This document shows, one piece after another, positions 10,691 through 19,485 of a stretch of 64,000 nt of DNA. The number at the start of each line of letters is the position of its first letter. Positions within the stretch are counted from its first letter, which is position 1. The position numbers and the translations under genes are program-made. Source of the DNA: Roseicitreum antarcticum (GTDB taxonomy: Bacteria; Pseudomonadota; Alphaproteobacteria; Rhodobacterales; Rhodobacteraceae); the NCBI RefSeq assembly GCF_014681765.1, contig NZ_CP061498.1, positions 2,865,501-2,929,500 on the forward strand. The letters are read 5' to 3'. A model generated the notes under the pieces. The model worked only from the letters and a program-made list of their open reading frames with translations, was not told the DNA's origin and searched no databases.

Positions 10691-11578
10691 ATGGCAATCC
10701 TGAACCTGCATCATCTGCGGCTGTTTCATGCGGTGGCGCGCAATGGCACGCTGATCGGTGCGGCGCGCGACCTGAACCTGTCGCAATCCGCGTTATCGAC
10801 GCAGATCAAGGCGTTAGAGGGGGCGCTGGGCCATGATCTGTTCGACCGGCGCGGGCGCGGGCTGGTGCTGACCGAGGCCGGGCGCATCGCGTTGGACCAT
10901 GCCGAGGCGATTTTCCGCACCGCGTCGGACCTGACCGCGACGCTGCGCGATCCGGGCGGGGCGCGGCGGGCCTTGCGGGTGGGCGCGCTGGGCACGCTGT
11001 CGCGCAACTTTCAGATGGCGTTTCTGGAGCCGTTGATCGGGCGGGCGGGGGTCGAGGTCGTTTTGCGCTCGGGCTCGCAGCGGGTGCTGCTGCCTGCGTT
11101 AGAGGCGCTGTCGCTGGATGTGGTGCTGACCAACCTTGTGCCCGCACGCGACGCCGCCAGCCCCTTTCTGGTGCATGACCTGTCTGAACAGCCGGTCAGT
11201 CTGATCGGTCCCGCCCGACATGATCTGATGGGGCGGGGGCTGGCTGATCTGTTGGGGCACGAGCCGCTGATCCTGCCAACACCGGAATCGTCGTTGCGCG
11301 CGTCCTTCGATGCGCTGGTCGAACGGCTGGGCCTGACGCCGCGCATCGCCGCCGAGGCCGATGACATGGCGATGCTGCGTCTGCTGACCCGCGCCCATGC
11401 CGGGCTGGCCGTGATCCCGCCCATCGTGGTGCGCGATGAGCTGGCCAGCGGTGCGCTGGTGGAACTTGCGCGGCTGGACGGCATATCCGAGCGGTTCTTT
11501 GCCGTCACCTTGCGCCGCCGCTTTCCCAACCCGCTGGTGGGCGAGTTGGTCGATGCCTTCCAGCTGGACCGGGGCTAA
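10691..11578 (+). CDS. LysR-family transcriptional regulator, NhaR-like, probable regulator of dabBA
   Basis: A 295-residue LysR-type regulator. The N-terminal winged helix-turn-helix reads LHHLRLFHAVARNG, LNLSQSALSTQIKALE and LFDRRGRGLVLTEAGRIALDHA. This wording is close to NhaR-type activators, which in enterobacteria respond to sodium and pH. The C-terminal half is a type 2 periplasmic-binding-protein fold effector domain. Placement divergent from dabB suggests control of carbon uptake, perhaps by CO2/bicarbonate, pH or sodium; the effector cannot be read from sequence. The start at 10691 is the first ATG that gives a standard LysR N-terminus. Confidence 0.85.
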   Translation: MAILNLHHLRLFHAVARNGTLIGAARDLNLSQSALSTQIKALEGALGHDLFDRRGRGLVLTEAGRIALDHAEAIFRTASDLTATLRDPGGARRALRVGALGTLSRNFQMAFLEPLIGRAGVEVVLRSGSQRVLLPALEALSLDVVLTNLVPARDAASPFLVHDLSEQPVSLIGPARHDLMGRGLADLLGHEPLILPTPESSLRASFDALVERLGLTPRIAAEADDMAMLRLLTRAHAGLAVIPPIVVRDELASGALVELARLDGISERFFAVTLRRRFPNPLVGELVDAFQLDRG

Positions 11579-11670
11579 GCGGCGGCGGTTCGTATCGGGG
11601 TTGGGTCTATGGAGACTGGCGCTATCGGGCTTTGCCCCTTGGTATTGGCGGCCTTTTTGTTGGCGCCATT

Positions 11671-11704
11671 CCAAATGGCCCTGTGTGCCAAATGGCCCTG
11701 TGTG
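11671..11704. repeat. Two tandem copies of a 17-bp unit
   Basis: CCAAATGGCCCTGTGTG occurs at 11671-11687 and again directly at 11688-11704, in the 257-bp gap between the LysR gene and the convergent large repeat-protein gene. No function is apparent. Confidence 0.85.
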
Positions 11705-11725
11705 GATTGGACCATCGCCGGAATG

Positions 11726-11762
11726 GCCCAAGGCCCGGACAGGGCGTGTCCGGGCCTTGGGC
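11726..11762. terminator. Long perfect hairpin between convergent genes, possible bidirectional terminator
   Basis: A 15-bp perfect stem pairs 11726-11740 (GCCCAAGGCCCGGAC) with 11748-11762, closing a 7-nt loop. It lies between the LysR gene (plus, stop 11578) and the 1292-residue protein gene (minus, stop 11836). There is no U-run on either side, so it is not a classic intrinsic terminator; it may block 3' exonucleases or act with Rho. Confidence 0.55.
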
Positions 11763-11835
11763 GATGTGACGGAAAGGATTTGCCTGTGCCTGTGCGTGTA
11801 CGTGGGCGGGGTGCGTTTACGTGGTGCGTGGGCGC

Positions 11836-14800
11836 TCAGTTCAGAAACTGCGCCGCAGCGCCATCGTATTGTGAGCCGGGGCGCAATTCGTAGATCCCCT
11901 GTTCCACCTTGCCGATCCGCCCCTTGCGCAGAAGCGAGCCGAAGGCGCGCAGCACATCCTCGCGGTTGGAGCTTTGCACGTCGGACAGTTCCAGCACGTG
12001 GTGCATCAGTTGCGCGCGGCCGAATTGTCTGCGCCCCTCGATCCGGGCGGTGTAGACGGCAGCGGCTTCCATCCGGTCGTACAGCGTCGGGGTGTCCAGC
12101 TGGGCGGCAAATTGCGAAAAACGCGGCACCGCTGGCGCGGGTGGCGTGTCGGATTCGTCATAGGTGTCGACTTCGGCCAGCGCGCTGAGTGCGACGCGGC
12201 GCGGACGCACCGGCGTGACCGGGCCCGGCGCGGCAGTTCGCGCAGCCGTCGGTTCGGCGGGCTGTGCCGCACCTGGCTTGTCTATGCGCAGTTCCGACAC
12301 CAGCATCAGCGGCGCTTGTGCCATTACCGGGCGGGTATGGGTGGGGCGGTCCACACTGGCGGGCCGTTGCGGGCGCGCGGGTTCTTGCGGCGCGGGTTCG
12401 GGTTCTGGCTTGCGCGGGTTGACCGTGGTTTCCAGATCGGCGCGATACTTGGTCATCACGCGGGCCTCGGCCAGTTCGGGGCGACGCGGGCCGTCCACCC
12501 GTTCATCGGCGCGGGCGGCGGCGACGGCGGCTTTCAGCTGCGCGATGGTCGAGCGGCGGCGCTGCGATTCGGGGCCTTGCAGCTGCGTGTCGGTCTGTTG
12601 CAGCAGGCGGTTCACGGCCGTTTCATCGGCCGCGCCCTGAAGCCGGACCCGGCCCCGCGCACGGGTGGCGCGCAGCACGGCGGCGGCTTGTTCGACTTCG
12701 GTCAACTCGCCGACCAGTTCGGCTTCTTGCGTCTGATCGAGGCCCGTCGTGCCCAAGAAGGCGCGTACCTGCGCGCGGATGTCCTGCGCCGAGGGCAGGA
12801 CGATTTCCGGCTCGAATTCGGGCGCGGATTCAGGCTGGATCTGGGCGTCTTGCATGTCGCGGTCGTGGATCGGCCCGTCAAAGGCCTGATCGTCAAACGC
12901 CCGATCGTCCAGCGCGGGGGCGCCATCGATGGCGCGGGCGGCATCGTCTGCCAAGGCGGCGTCGGTGGCGCGTACTTCTGCAGTGGCATCGTGTTGATCG
13001 GACGCGCGCGCCGCATTGGGGGCGGCGGCCATGCGTTCCATCGCACGGTCCAGCGCATCGGTTGTGTCATCAGCAAATGTCGCGTCGGCGTCGTCCAGAT
13101 TGGTGGTCAGTCGGATGTCGCGCGGGTCGCTGTGACGCAGATACGCCGCAGCGGGTTCGGCATTGGCACCCTCCGCCATGACAGCCGCTGCGACAGCTGC
13201 GGAAACCCCCTGTGCGGGCGCGTCCTCATCCGACAGTTCTTCGGTCATGGGCAGGTGGGTCGGGTCGGTGATCCGCGCGCCGGCCAGTTCGGCGGCTTTT
13301 GCGGCATTCACCGGCGCGACGCGGATCGGCACATCAAGACCGCCTGAAGGCGTGCCCGGCTGGGACGCGCGGGCCAGCAGCGCGCGCATCTTGTTGACGC
13401 GGGCGTCATCCCCGGCTGCGATCTCGGCCAGCGCGGCGGCCTGCGCCTTGTCGAAGGCGCTGTCATCGGGCGCGTCGGTTTGACGACCTGTTCCGATAGG
13501 CGCGGGGGTTTCTGTCCCAGCGTCCGGCAGGCTGCGGGGACTTGCGTCCGTGGTCTGCTGGCGGGCCGCCCGGCGCGCAGTCTGTTCGCGGGCAAATTCC
13601 TCGGCGGCGCGGACCTCATCGCTGCGGGCGGTGTTGCCCGGCGCCACGGGGGCGTCGTCATCCTCTTCATCCGCGAGCCCGCTGTCAGCGTCGATCTGCG
13701 CCTGCTTGGCGGCTTCCGCCTCGGCGCGGGCTTTCTCGGCGGCTTCACGCTCGGCTTGGGCCTTTTGGGCTGCGGCGCGTTCGGCTGCGGCTTCCGCTTC
13801 GGCGCGTGCTTTCTCGGCGGCTTCGCGTTCGGCTTGGGCCTTTTGGGCGGCTGCACGTTCTGCTGAGGCTTTCTCAGCCTCGGCGCGTGCTTTCTCGGCG
13901 GCTTCACGCTCGGCTTGGGCCTTTTGGGCGGCTGCACGTTCTGCTGAGGCTTTCTCAGCCTCGGCGCGTGCTTTCTCTGCAGCTTCACGCTCGGCTTGGG
14001 CCTTTTGGGCGGCTGCACGTTCGGCTGCGGCTTCTGCCTCGGCGCGTGCTTTCTCGGCGGCTTCGCGCTCGGCTTGGGCCTTTTGGGCTGCGGCGCGTTC
14101 GGCTGCGGCTTTCTCAGCCTCGGCGCGTGCTTTCTCGGCAGCCTCGCGTTCGGCTTGGGCCTTTTGGGCGGCTGCACGTTCGGCTGCGGCTTCCGCTTCG
14201 GCGCGTGCTTTCTCGGCGGCTTCGCGTTCGGCTTGGGCCTTCTGCGCGGCGGCACGTTCGGCTGCGGCTTCCGCTTCGGCGCGTGCTTTCTCGGCAGCTT
14301 CGCGCTCGGCTTGTGCCTTCTGCGCGGCTTCGCGTTCTGCTGCGGCTTCCGCCTCGGCGCGTGCTTTCTCGGCAGCTTCGCGCTCGGCTTGTGCCTTTTG
14401 GGCGGCACGTTCGGCTGCGGCTTCTGCCTCGGCGCGTGCTTTCTCTGCAGCTTCACGCTCGGCTTGGGCCTTCTGCGCGGCTGCGCGTTCGGCTGCGGCT
14501 TCCGCTTCGGCGCGTGCTTTCTCGGCAGCTTCGCGTTCGGCTTGGGCCTTCTGTGCGGCTGCACGTTCTGCTGCGGCTTCTGCCTCGGCGCGTGCTTTCT
14601 CGGCGGCTTCGCGTTCGGCTTGGGCCTTTTGGGCTGCTGCACGTTCGGCTGCGGCTTTCTCAGCCTCGGCGCGTGCTTTTTCGGCGGCTTCGCGCTCGGC
14701 TTGGGCCTTTTGGGCGGCTGCGCGTTCGGCGGTCTGGGCGTCGGTTGCGCGGGCGGCGGTCTGGGTGTTTTCGCGCAGCGAGAAGCCTTCGGGCAAGGGT

Positions 14801-15714
14801 TTTGCCGTGGCTGGGGCAGGGGCGGATTGCCGGGCCTGTGCGACTGCGGCGCGGATGCGCAGAAGTTTGGCGGAAACGCCATCATCCCCGGTGATGCCCT
14901 GCGGCGCGGGGTCGGCGGGCTGCACCGTCGGCTGCACATCATCCGCAGCGGGGCCCGCGCGGTTGGGCCGGGCGTCACTGGCGATACCACGGGCCAAAGC
15001 ACTGGCCGGGGGCGCGGCGAGGGAGGGCGGTGTGTCGTCGGTCTGATCGAGGCCATTCTGCGTTTCAGCGACTGACGCTTTAACGGCCCGTGTCTCAATG
15101 GCCTGTGTCTCAATGGCCTGTGTCTCAACGACCTGCGTTGCGACAGGCTGCGTAACGACGGGCTCTGTGACGGGGGGCTGCGGCGCTGCATCCTGGATGG
15201 CGGCCGTGGCCCTGGCACGCGGGCCCAAATTGCTGGGGCCCAAATTGCTGGGGCCGGAATTGCTGGGGCCCGAATTGCTGGTGCCGGAATTGTTGGGGCC
15301 ATTGCTGTTGAGGGTGGCGCTGGGCGCGGTTTTGGCGCTGGCATCGTCCTTGGCGCGCGGCGCGGCGCGGGGTGCGGGCTGTACCTCGGCATGGGGTGGC
15401 GTGACGCGGGCCTTGGGCGCGCTGATGGCCTGCTGCGCCGGCGTTTCGTCCCAGGGCTCATCATAGGGGCTGAGGACGACGCTGTTGTCCTCGATCTTGG
15501 CATTCACACGGCGCTTGATCTCGCGCTCGGCGATGCGATGCAGCATTTCGGCATCGGGCGTCGGCGGCTCGGCGCCGAAATACCGGTCCTTGGATGCGAG
15601 GTCGCGAAAATACTCTGCAATCGCCTGCATCGTGGAAAAGGGTTGTTCAAAGCCCTCCAGCGTGCAGGAGAATGTGCCATAGGACACCGTCAGGATTTTG
15701 CTTTGACCAACCAT
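11836..15714 (-). CDS. 1292-residue protein of unknown function with 13 tandem charged helical repeats
   Basis: I do not recognise a named function. Residues 1-95 look like a folded conserved head ([36 protein letters not shown]). Residues 96-336 are Pro/Ala-rich and low in order, with short repeats of GPSN/GTSN at 138-165 and ETQAI-like units at 185-219. Residues 337 to about 670 hold 13 tandem copies of a 25-27-residue unit, consensus [16 protein letters not shown] then [10 protein letters not shown], predicted as one long charged helix or coiled coil. Residues 670-1100 are acidic and low-complexity. The last 90 residues again look folded ([38 protein letters not shown]), perhaps a winged helix. 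No signal peptide or membrane helix is seen. It is divergent from the thiN gene. A cytoplasmic scaffold is a guess. Confidence 0.85.
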   Translation of the reverse strand: MVGQSKILTVSYGTFSCTLEGFEQPFSTMQAIAEYFRDLASKDRYFGAEPPTPDAEMLHRIAEREIKRRVNAKIEDNSVVLSPYDEPWDETPAQQAISAPKARVTPPHAEVQPAPRAAPRAKDDASAKTAPSATLNSNGPNNSGTSNSGPSNSGPSNLGPSNLGPRARATAAIQDAAPQPPVTEPVVTQPVATQVVETQAIETQAIETRAVKASVAETQNGLDQTDDTPPSLAAPPASALARGIASDARPNRAGPAADDVQPTVQPADPAPQGITGDDGVSAKLLRIRAAVAQARQSAPAPATAKPLPEGFSLRENTQTAARATDAQTAERAAAQKAQAEREAAEKARAEAEKAAAERAAAQKAQAEREAAEKARAEAEAAAERAAAQKAQAEREAAEKARAEAEAAAERAAAQKAQAEREAAEKARAEAEAAAERAAQKAQAEREAAEKARAEAEAAAEREAAQKAQAEREAAEKARAEAEAAAERAAAQKAQAEREAAEKARAEAEAAAERAAAQKAQAEREAAEKARAEAEKAAAERAAAQKAQAEREAAEKARAEAEAAAERAAAQKAQAEREAAEKARAEAEKASAERAAAQKAQAEREAAEKARAEAEKASAERAAAQKAQAEREAAEKARAEAEAAAERAAAQKAQAEREAAEKARAEAEAAKQAQIDADSGLADEEDDDAPVAPGNTARSDEVRAAEEFAREQTARRAARQQTTDASPRSLPDAGTETPAPIGTGRQTDAPDDSAFDKAQAAALAEIAAGDDARVNKMRALLARASQPGTPSGGLDVPIRVAPVNAAKAAELAGARITDPTHLPMTEELSDEDAPAQGVSAAVAAAVMAEGANAEPAAAYLRHSDPRDIRLTTNLDDADATFADDTTDALDRAMERMAAAPNAARASDQHDATAEVRATDAALADDAARAIDGAPALDDRAFDDQAFDGPIHDRDMQDAQIQPESAPEFEPEIVLPSAQDIRAQVRAFLGTTGLDQTQEAELVGELTEVEQAAAVLRATRARGRVRLQGAADETAVNRLLQQTDTQLQGPESQRRRSTIAQLKAAVAAARADERVDGPRRPELAEARVMTKYRADLETTVNPRKPEPEPAPQEPARPQRPASVDRPTHTRPVMAQAPLMLVSELRIDKPGAAQPAEPTAARTAAPGPVTPVRPRRVALSALAEVDTYDESDTPPAPAVPRFSQFAAQLDTPTLYDRMEAAAVYTARIEGRRQFGRAQLMHHVLELSDVQSSNREDVLRAFGSLLRKGRIGKVEQGIYELRPGSQYDGAAAQFLN
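13710..14706 (-). repeat. Coding tandem array of 13 units of 75-81 bp
   Basis: Inside the 1292-residue gene, 13 tandem units encode [16 protein letters not shown] plus a variable linker ([21 protein letters not shown] or [11 protein letters not shown]). Protein unit lengths are mostly 26 or 27, with one of 25. All length changes are in frame. Synonymous differences between units (for example GCTTGGGCCTTTTG against GCTTGGGCCTTCTGC on the plus strand) show the array is not a recent perfect amplification. Because of the repeats, long open frames also appear on the opposite strand; they are by-products. Confidence 0.95.
15220..15303 (-). repeat. 15-bp degenerate tandem repeat encoding GPSN(S/L) units
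   Basis: Near the 5' end of the large gene, about five units of a 15-bp sequence (plus strand AATTGCTGGGGCCCA and variants) encode five-residue GPSN(S/L) or GTSNS units at residues 138-165. It is in frame and adds to a disordered linker between the N-terminal head and the helical array. Confidence 0.8.
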
Positions 15715-15851
15715 CTGTTACGCGCCTCTTCTAAGCTTCACCATGTGACAATACCTGATAGCTGTGCGTTTGAATGGTCAGATAGGGGTAATTTCGTGAT
15801 CGGATTATGGCCCCGGACCTGGGACACTGCCTTATTTCAGAAAGTATACGA

Positions 15852-16526
15852 ATGACGCAAATTGTCCAATCAAACACCGGCGTCACGTTGATCGGCGGCG
15901 GGGAAACCGATGCAGAGACACTGCACGACGCCCTGCGTTTCGCCCCAGAGGTTGTCGCGGCGGACGGTGGGGCGGATGTGGCGCTGCGCTTCGGGCTGCG
16001 CCCGCGCGCGGTGATCGGCGATTTTGATTCGATCTCGGCGGCGGCAAAGGCGGCCCTGCCCGAGGGGGCCTTGTTCCCGATTGCCGAGCAGGACAGCACC
16101 GATTTTTCCAAATGTCTGCGGTCGGTTGCGGCGCCTTTCATCCTGGCGGTCGGGTTCACCGGGGCGCGGCTGGATCACACGCTGGCGGCGTTCAACACGC
16201 TGGCGCTGCATCCGGGGCGGCGGGTGATCGTGCTGGGTGGGCCGGACCTGTGCTTTCTGGCCCCGCCCGCGCTGGCGCTGAATCTGGCGGTGGGGTCGCG
16301 TTTCTCGCTGTTCCCGATGGCGGCGGTCAGCGGGCACAGCCGGGGCCTGCGGTGGGAGATCGGCGGGCTGCGCTTTGCCCCCGATGGAATCAGCGGCACG
16401 TCGAACGAGGTGGCGGCAGAATCGGTTGAAGTGACGTTTGAGCGCCCCGGGATGCTGGTTATCTTGCCCCGCGTGGCGCTGCCGACGGTGCTGGACGCAC
16501 TGCGCGCCGCGCCGGGGTGGGAATAG
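15852..16526 (+). CDS. Thiamine diphosphokinase (thiamine pyrophosphokinase)
   Basis: A 224-residue thiamine pyrophosphokinase that makes thiamine diphosphate from thiamine and ATP. Visible motifs are AADGGAD (residues 36-42), the metal-binding GDFDS (56-60), QDSTDFSKC (80-88) and FTGARLDHTLAA with the conserved RxDH core. The C-terminal beta-sandwich is consistent with the thiamine-binding domain. Length is normal for the family. The ATG at 15852 is preferred to one 45 bp upstream, which adds residues unlike the family. It is divergent from the large repeat-protein gene (137-bp gap) and convergent with sdaA. Confidence 0.93.
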   Translation: MTQIVQSNTGVTLIGGGETDAETLHDALRFAPEVVAADGGADVALRFGLRPRAVIGDFDSISAAAKAALPEGALFPIAEQDSTDFSKCLRSVAAPFILAVGFTGARLDHTLAAFNTLALHPGRRVIVLGGPDLCFLAPPALALNLAVGSRFSLFPMAAVSGHSRGLRWEIGGLRFAPDGISGTSNEVAAESVEVTFERPGMLVILPRVALPTVLDALRAAPGWE

Positions 16527-16571
16527 ACCAGCGCCGGCAAGCCCGTGCGCCAAGGGTGCCGCGCGCGCCCG

Positions 16572-17945
16572 TCAGCAGTTCGGCACATTCACCGCCAGCC
16601 CGCCCAGCGCGGTTTCCTTGTACTTTTCGGACATATCCGCCCCGGTCTGGCGCATCGCTTCGATGCAATTGTCCAGCGGCATGAAATGCGCCCCGTCACC
16701 GCGCAGCGCCAGGCTGGCGGCGGATACCGCCTTGATCGCGCCCAGGCCGTTCCGTTCGATACAAGGGACCTGCACCAGCCCGCGCACCGGGTCGCAGGTC
16801 ATGCCCAGATGATGCTCCAACGCGATTTCGGCGGCGTTTTCCACCTGCGCGGGGCTGCCGCCCAGCACGGCGCAGAACCCTGCGGCGGCCATGGCGGCGG
16901 CACTGCCGACTTCGGCCTGACAGCCGCATTCCGCGCCAGAGATGCTGGCGTTATGCTTGATCAGCCCACCGATGGCGGCGGCGGTCAGCAAGAATTCTTC
17001 CACCCGCGCGGGCGCGGCGCCCGGCACATGGTCCAGCCAGTAGCGGATGGTGGCGGGCACCACGCCCGCCGCGCCGTTGGTGGGCGCGGTGACGACCTGC
17101 CCGCCTGCCGCGTTTTCCTCGTTCACCGCCATGGCATAGAGGCTGATCCAGTCGTTGATGATATGCGGCGCGGTCAGGTTGCGCCCGGCCTCGGCCACCA
17201 GCGCGCTGCGGATTGCGCAGGCGCGGCGGCGCACGCGCAGGCCGCCGGGCAACTCGCCCTCGGCGGCCATGCCCCGGTCCATGCAATCGCGCATCACCTG
17301 CCAGATCCGCGCGATTCCCGCGTCAAGCTGGGCGGGGCTGCGGGCTGTCAGTTCATTCGCGCGCTTCATCTCGGCGATGCTTTTGCCGCTGTCACGCGCC
17401 ATGTCCAGCATCGCCGCTGCACGGGTGAACGGATAGGGTACCGCAGGGCCTGTGGGCGGCGCATCGCGCTGCGCCAGTTCCGCGTCGGTCAGCACGAAGC
17501 CGCCGCCGATGGAATAATAGGTCTCTTGCAAGACCACATCGCCCTGCGCGTCGCGGGCCTGAAGCACCATGCCGTTGGCGTGGCCGGGCAGGGCCGGGCC
17601 GTAGTCGAAAACCAGGTCGCGGACCGGATCGAAGCGCAGCGGGCTAAGGCCCGCAGGCGTCACCTGCCCGGTGTCTTGCACCGCGGCCAGCGCGGTTTCG
17701 GCGGCTTCGGCCTCGTAGCTTTCGGGCAAGAACCCGCACAGGCCCAGCTTCACCGCGCGGTCGGTCGCATGTCCCGCGCCCGTGAAGGCGAGCGATCCGT
17801 GCAGCGTCGCCCGCACCCCATGCGCCGAGAAGGGCGAGGTACGCAGCCGGTCCAGAAACCGCCCCGCCGCCACCATCGGCCCCATGGTATGGCTGGAAGA
17901 AGGGCCGATCCCCACCTTGAACACATCAAACACCGACAGAAACAT
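16572..17945 (-). CDS. sdaA: L-serine ammonia-lyase (iron-sulfur L-serine dehydratase)
   Basis: A 457-residue single-chain L-serine dehydratase that deaminates L-serine to pyruvate and ammonia with a [4Fe-4S] cluster. The beta domain starts with [20 protein letters not shown] and the alpha domain contains [20 protein letters not shown], which carries cluster cysteines. The protein ends exactly in Cys457 (...NVPNC). In the Legionella type 2 enzyme (458 residues) the terminal Cys inserts into the active site and occupies the cluster's open iron as an auto-inhibitory tail, so the same mechanism is likely here. It is divergent from the cytochrome gene at 18155 and has no apparent operon partner. 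Confidence 0.96.
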   Translation of the reverse strand: MFLSVFDVFKVGIGPSSSHTMGPMVAAGRFLDRLRTSPFSAHGVRATLHGSLAFTGAGHATDRAVKLGLCGFLPESYEAEAAETALAAVQDTGQVTPAGLSPLRFDPVRDLVFDYGPALPGHANGMVLQARDAQGDVVLQETYYSIGGGFVLTDAELAQRDAPPTGPAVPYPFTRAAAMLDMARDSGKSIAEMKRANELTARSPAQLDAGIARIWQVMRDCMDRGMAAEGELPGGLRVRRRACAIRSALVAEAGRNLTAPHIINDWISLYAMAVNEENAAGGQVVTAPTNGAAGVVPATIRYWLDHVPGAAPARVEEFLLTAAAIGGLIKHNASISGAECGCQAEVGSAAAMAAAGFCAVLGGSPAQVENAAEIALEHHLGMTCDPVRGLVQVPCIERNGLGAIKAVSAASLALRGDGAHFMPLDNCIEAMRQTGADMSEKYKETALGGLAVNVPNC

Positions 17946-18154
17946 GGTGCATTCCCTTATCTGGCCCCTGACAGGCGGCTTCGACGCTTTGGTTTCGGGC
18001 GACTGCCCGCAAAGGCGGTTGCTTCCCGCCCAAGATCAACCCCAAGTTGCATGGGCACGTCATGCGCCACCCTGTACTTGTCACAGATCATGGCGCGCGC
18101 TGGCAAGCCCTGACAGGCTGGCACGAACCACAAGTATATGAGAGGTCTGAAGCC

Positions 18155-18532
18155 ATGTTGCGCAAAACCCTGATCTTGGCCGTGATCGCGGCAACCGGCC
18201 TTGCGGGCTGCGTGCCCGCGCCCAGCCAATCGGGGCGGGCGGTGTTCGATGCCTCCTGTGCGGGGTGCCATGGCACCGATGCGCGCGGCGGGGTGGGGCC
18301 GGACCTGACGCTTTTGTCGACGCGCAATGGGGGCAGCTTCCCCATGACGGCAGTGCTGGACCAGATCGACGGCTACGCGCAGGGCCAGCCAGGACGCGCG
18401 CGGACCATGCCGCCGATGGGCGATCTGATGACCGGGCCGCTGGTGCGGGTCGATACCGGCGCGGGCGTAACACGGCCGGTGCCCGAAAAGATCGTGGCAC
18501 TGTCCGCCTATCTGCGCGGCGTGCAACGCTGA
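18155..18532 (+). CDS. c-type cytochrome lipoprotein
   Basis: A 125-residue monohaem cytochrome c anchored as a lipoprotein. The signal peptide ends in lipobox LAGC (Cys19). The haem-binding motif CAGCH spans residues 35-39, and TMPPMGDLM (84-92) offers a Met sixth ligand. The fold resembles class I cytochrome c. Residue 20 is V and 21 is P; sorting rules differ among alphaproteobacteria, so the target membrane is not predicted. No oxidase or dehydrogenase partner lies next to it, so its electron partners are unknown. The ATG at 18155 is chosen because it begins the signal peptide. Confidence 0.88.
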   Translation: MLRKTLILAVIAATGLAGCVPAPSQSGRAVFDASCAGCHGTDARGGVGPDLTLLSTRNGGSFPMTAVLDQIDGYAQGQPGRARTMPPMGDLMTGPLVRVDTGAGVTRPVPEKIVALSAYLRGVQR

Positions 18533-18694
18533 CGGGGCGCCTTCCCGGGGCAGTGCCGTCGGGCCTGCCCCATGGCCACCGGGCAGGATGCCGCGCGACA
18601 GGATGCAGCGGGCGGCGGGTGTCGATTACCCCTTAAATCCGGCCCCGGTTTTCCCTATAACCCCCCCGGCAAGCCCCCTGCGAAGGACAAGCCG

Positions 18695-19477
18695 ATGTCA
18701 GATGAACTGTCCCCGATCGAACGCGCGAAATTCGCCGCGGCACGCCGCGCCGTGGATTTCGTGCAAGACGGGATGCGCGTGGGTCTCGGTACCGGGTCGA
18801 CCGCCGCTTGGATGGTGCGTTGCCTTGGCGAACGCGTCCGCCAGGAGGGGTTGCGCATCACCGGCGTGCCGACCTCGACCCGCACGGGTGAATTGGCGCG
18901 GCAGGTCGGGCTCAGCGTCGTGACGCTGGAACAGGCGGGCTGGCTGGACCTGACCATTGATGGCGCGGACGAATTTGACGTCGACCTGACCCTGATCAAG
19001 GGCGGCGGCGGCGCATTGCTGCAGGAAAAGATCGTGGCCACCGCGTCGGATCAGATGATCGTCATCACCGATGCGATGAAAGAGGTCGCAGTGCTGGGCG
19101 CCTTCCCGCTGCCGGTCGAGGTGATCGGCTTTGGCTGGAAGGCCACCCGCACGCTGATCGAAGAACTGCTGACCACCATGGATGTGATGGGCAGCGACAT
19201 CAGCCTGCGCATGGCGGGGGACATTCCCTTCCGCACGGATGAGGGCAACCTGATCCTGGACCTTGCGCTGGGGCGTATCGGCAACCCGCGCCAGCTGGCG
19301 CCGCTGCTCAACCAGATCCCCGGTGTGGTCGAGAATGGGCTTTTCATCGACATCTGCGACAAGGTGGTGATAGGCCATGCCGATGGCGCGGTCGAAACCC
19401 GCGATCTTGCCACGGGCCGGGTGGCGCATGACAAGATCAGCTTTGCCGGGTCTGACAACATCTTCAGCGATATTTGA
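18695..19477 (+). CDS. rpiA: Ribose-5-phosphate isomerase A
   Basis: A 260-residue RpiA that interconverts ribose 5-phosphate and ribulose 5-phosphate in the pentose-phosphate and Calvin-cycle routes. Family motifs are GLGTGSTAAWMV (phosphate binding), the acidic DGADEFD, KGGGGALLQEKI with the catalytic Glu/Lys region, and GNLILDLALG. Length is slightly longer than the E. coli enzyme (219) as is common in alphaproteobacteria. The start is taken at ATG 18695. Its stop lies 8 bp before the gor start, so an rpiA-gor operon is likely; RpiA helps cycle pentose phosphates that yield NADPH, the cofactor of Gor. Confidence 0.96.
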   Translation: MSDELSPIERAKFAAARRAVDFVQDGMRVGLGTGSTAAWMVRCLGERVRQEGLRITGVPTSTRTGELARQVGLSVVTLEQAGWLDLTIDGADEFDVDLTLIKGGGGALLQEKIVATASDQMIVITDAMKEVAVLGAFPLPVEVIGFGWKATRTLIEELLTTMDVMGSDISLRMAGDIPFRTDEGNLILDLALGRIGNPRQLAPLLNQIPGVVENGLFIDICDKVVIGHADGAVETRDLATGRVAHDKISFAGSDNIFSDI

Positions 19478-19485
19478 GGGGCGGC

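Noticed and set aside
13710-14706. Possible CRISPR or satellite array of about 78 bp
   Set aside because: Units are contiguous without spacers, differ at synonymous sites and keep one reading frame; it is coding sequence.
13550-15046. Long open frames on the plus strand opposite the helical-repeat array, including one of 498 codons
   Set aside because: They are by-products of the codon repeats; the minus-strand frame spans the whole gene with folded-looking ends and in-frame unit changes.
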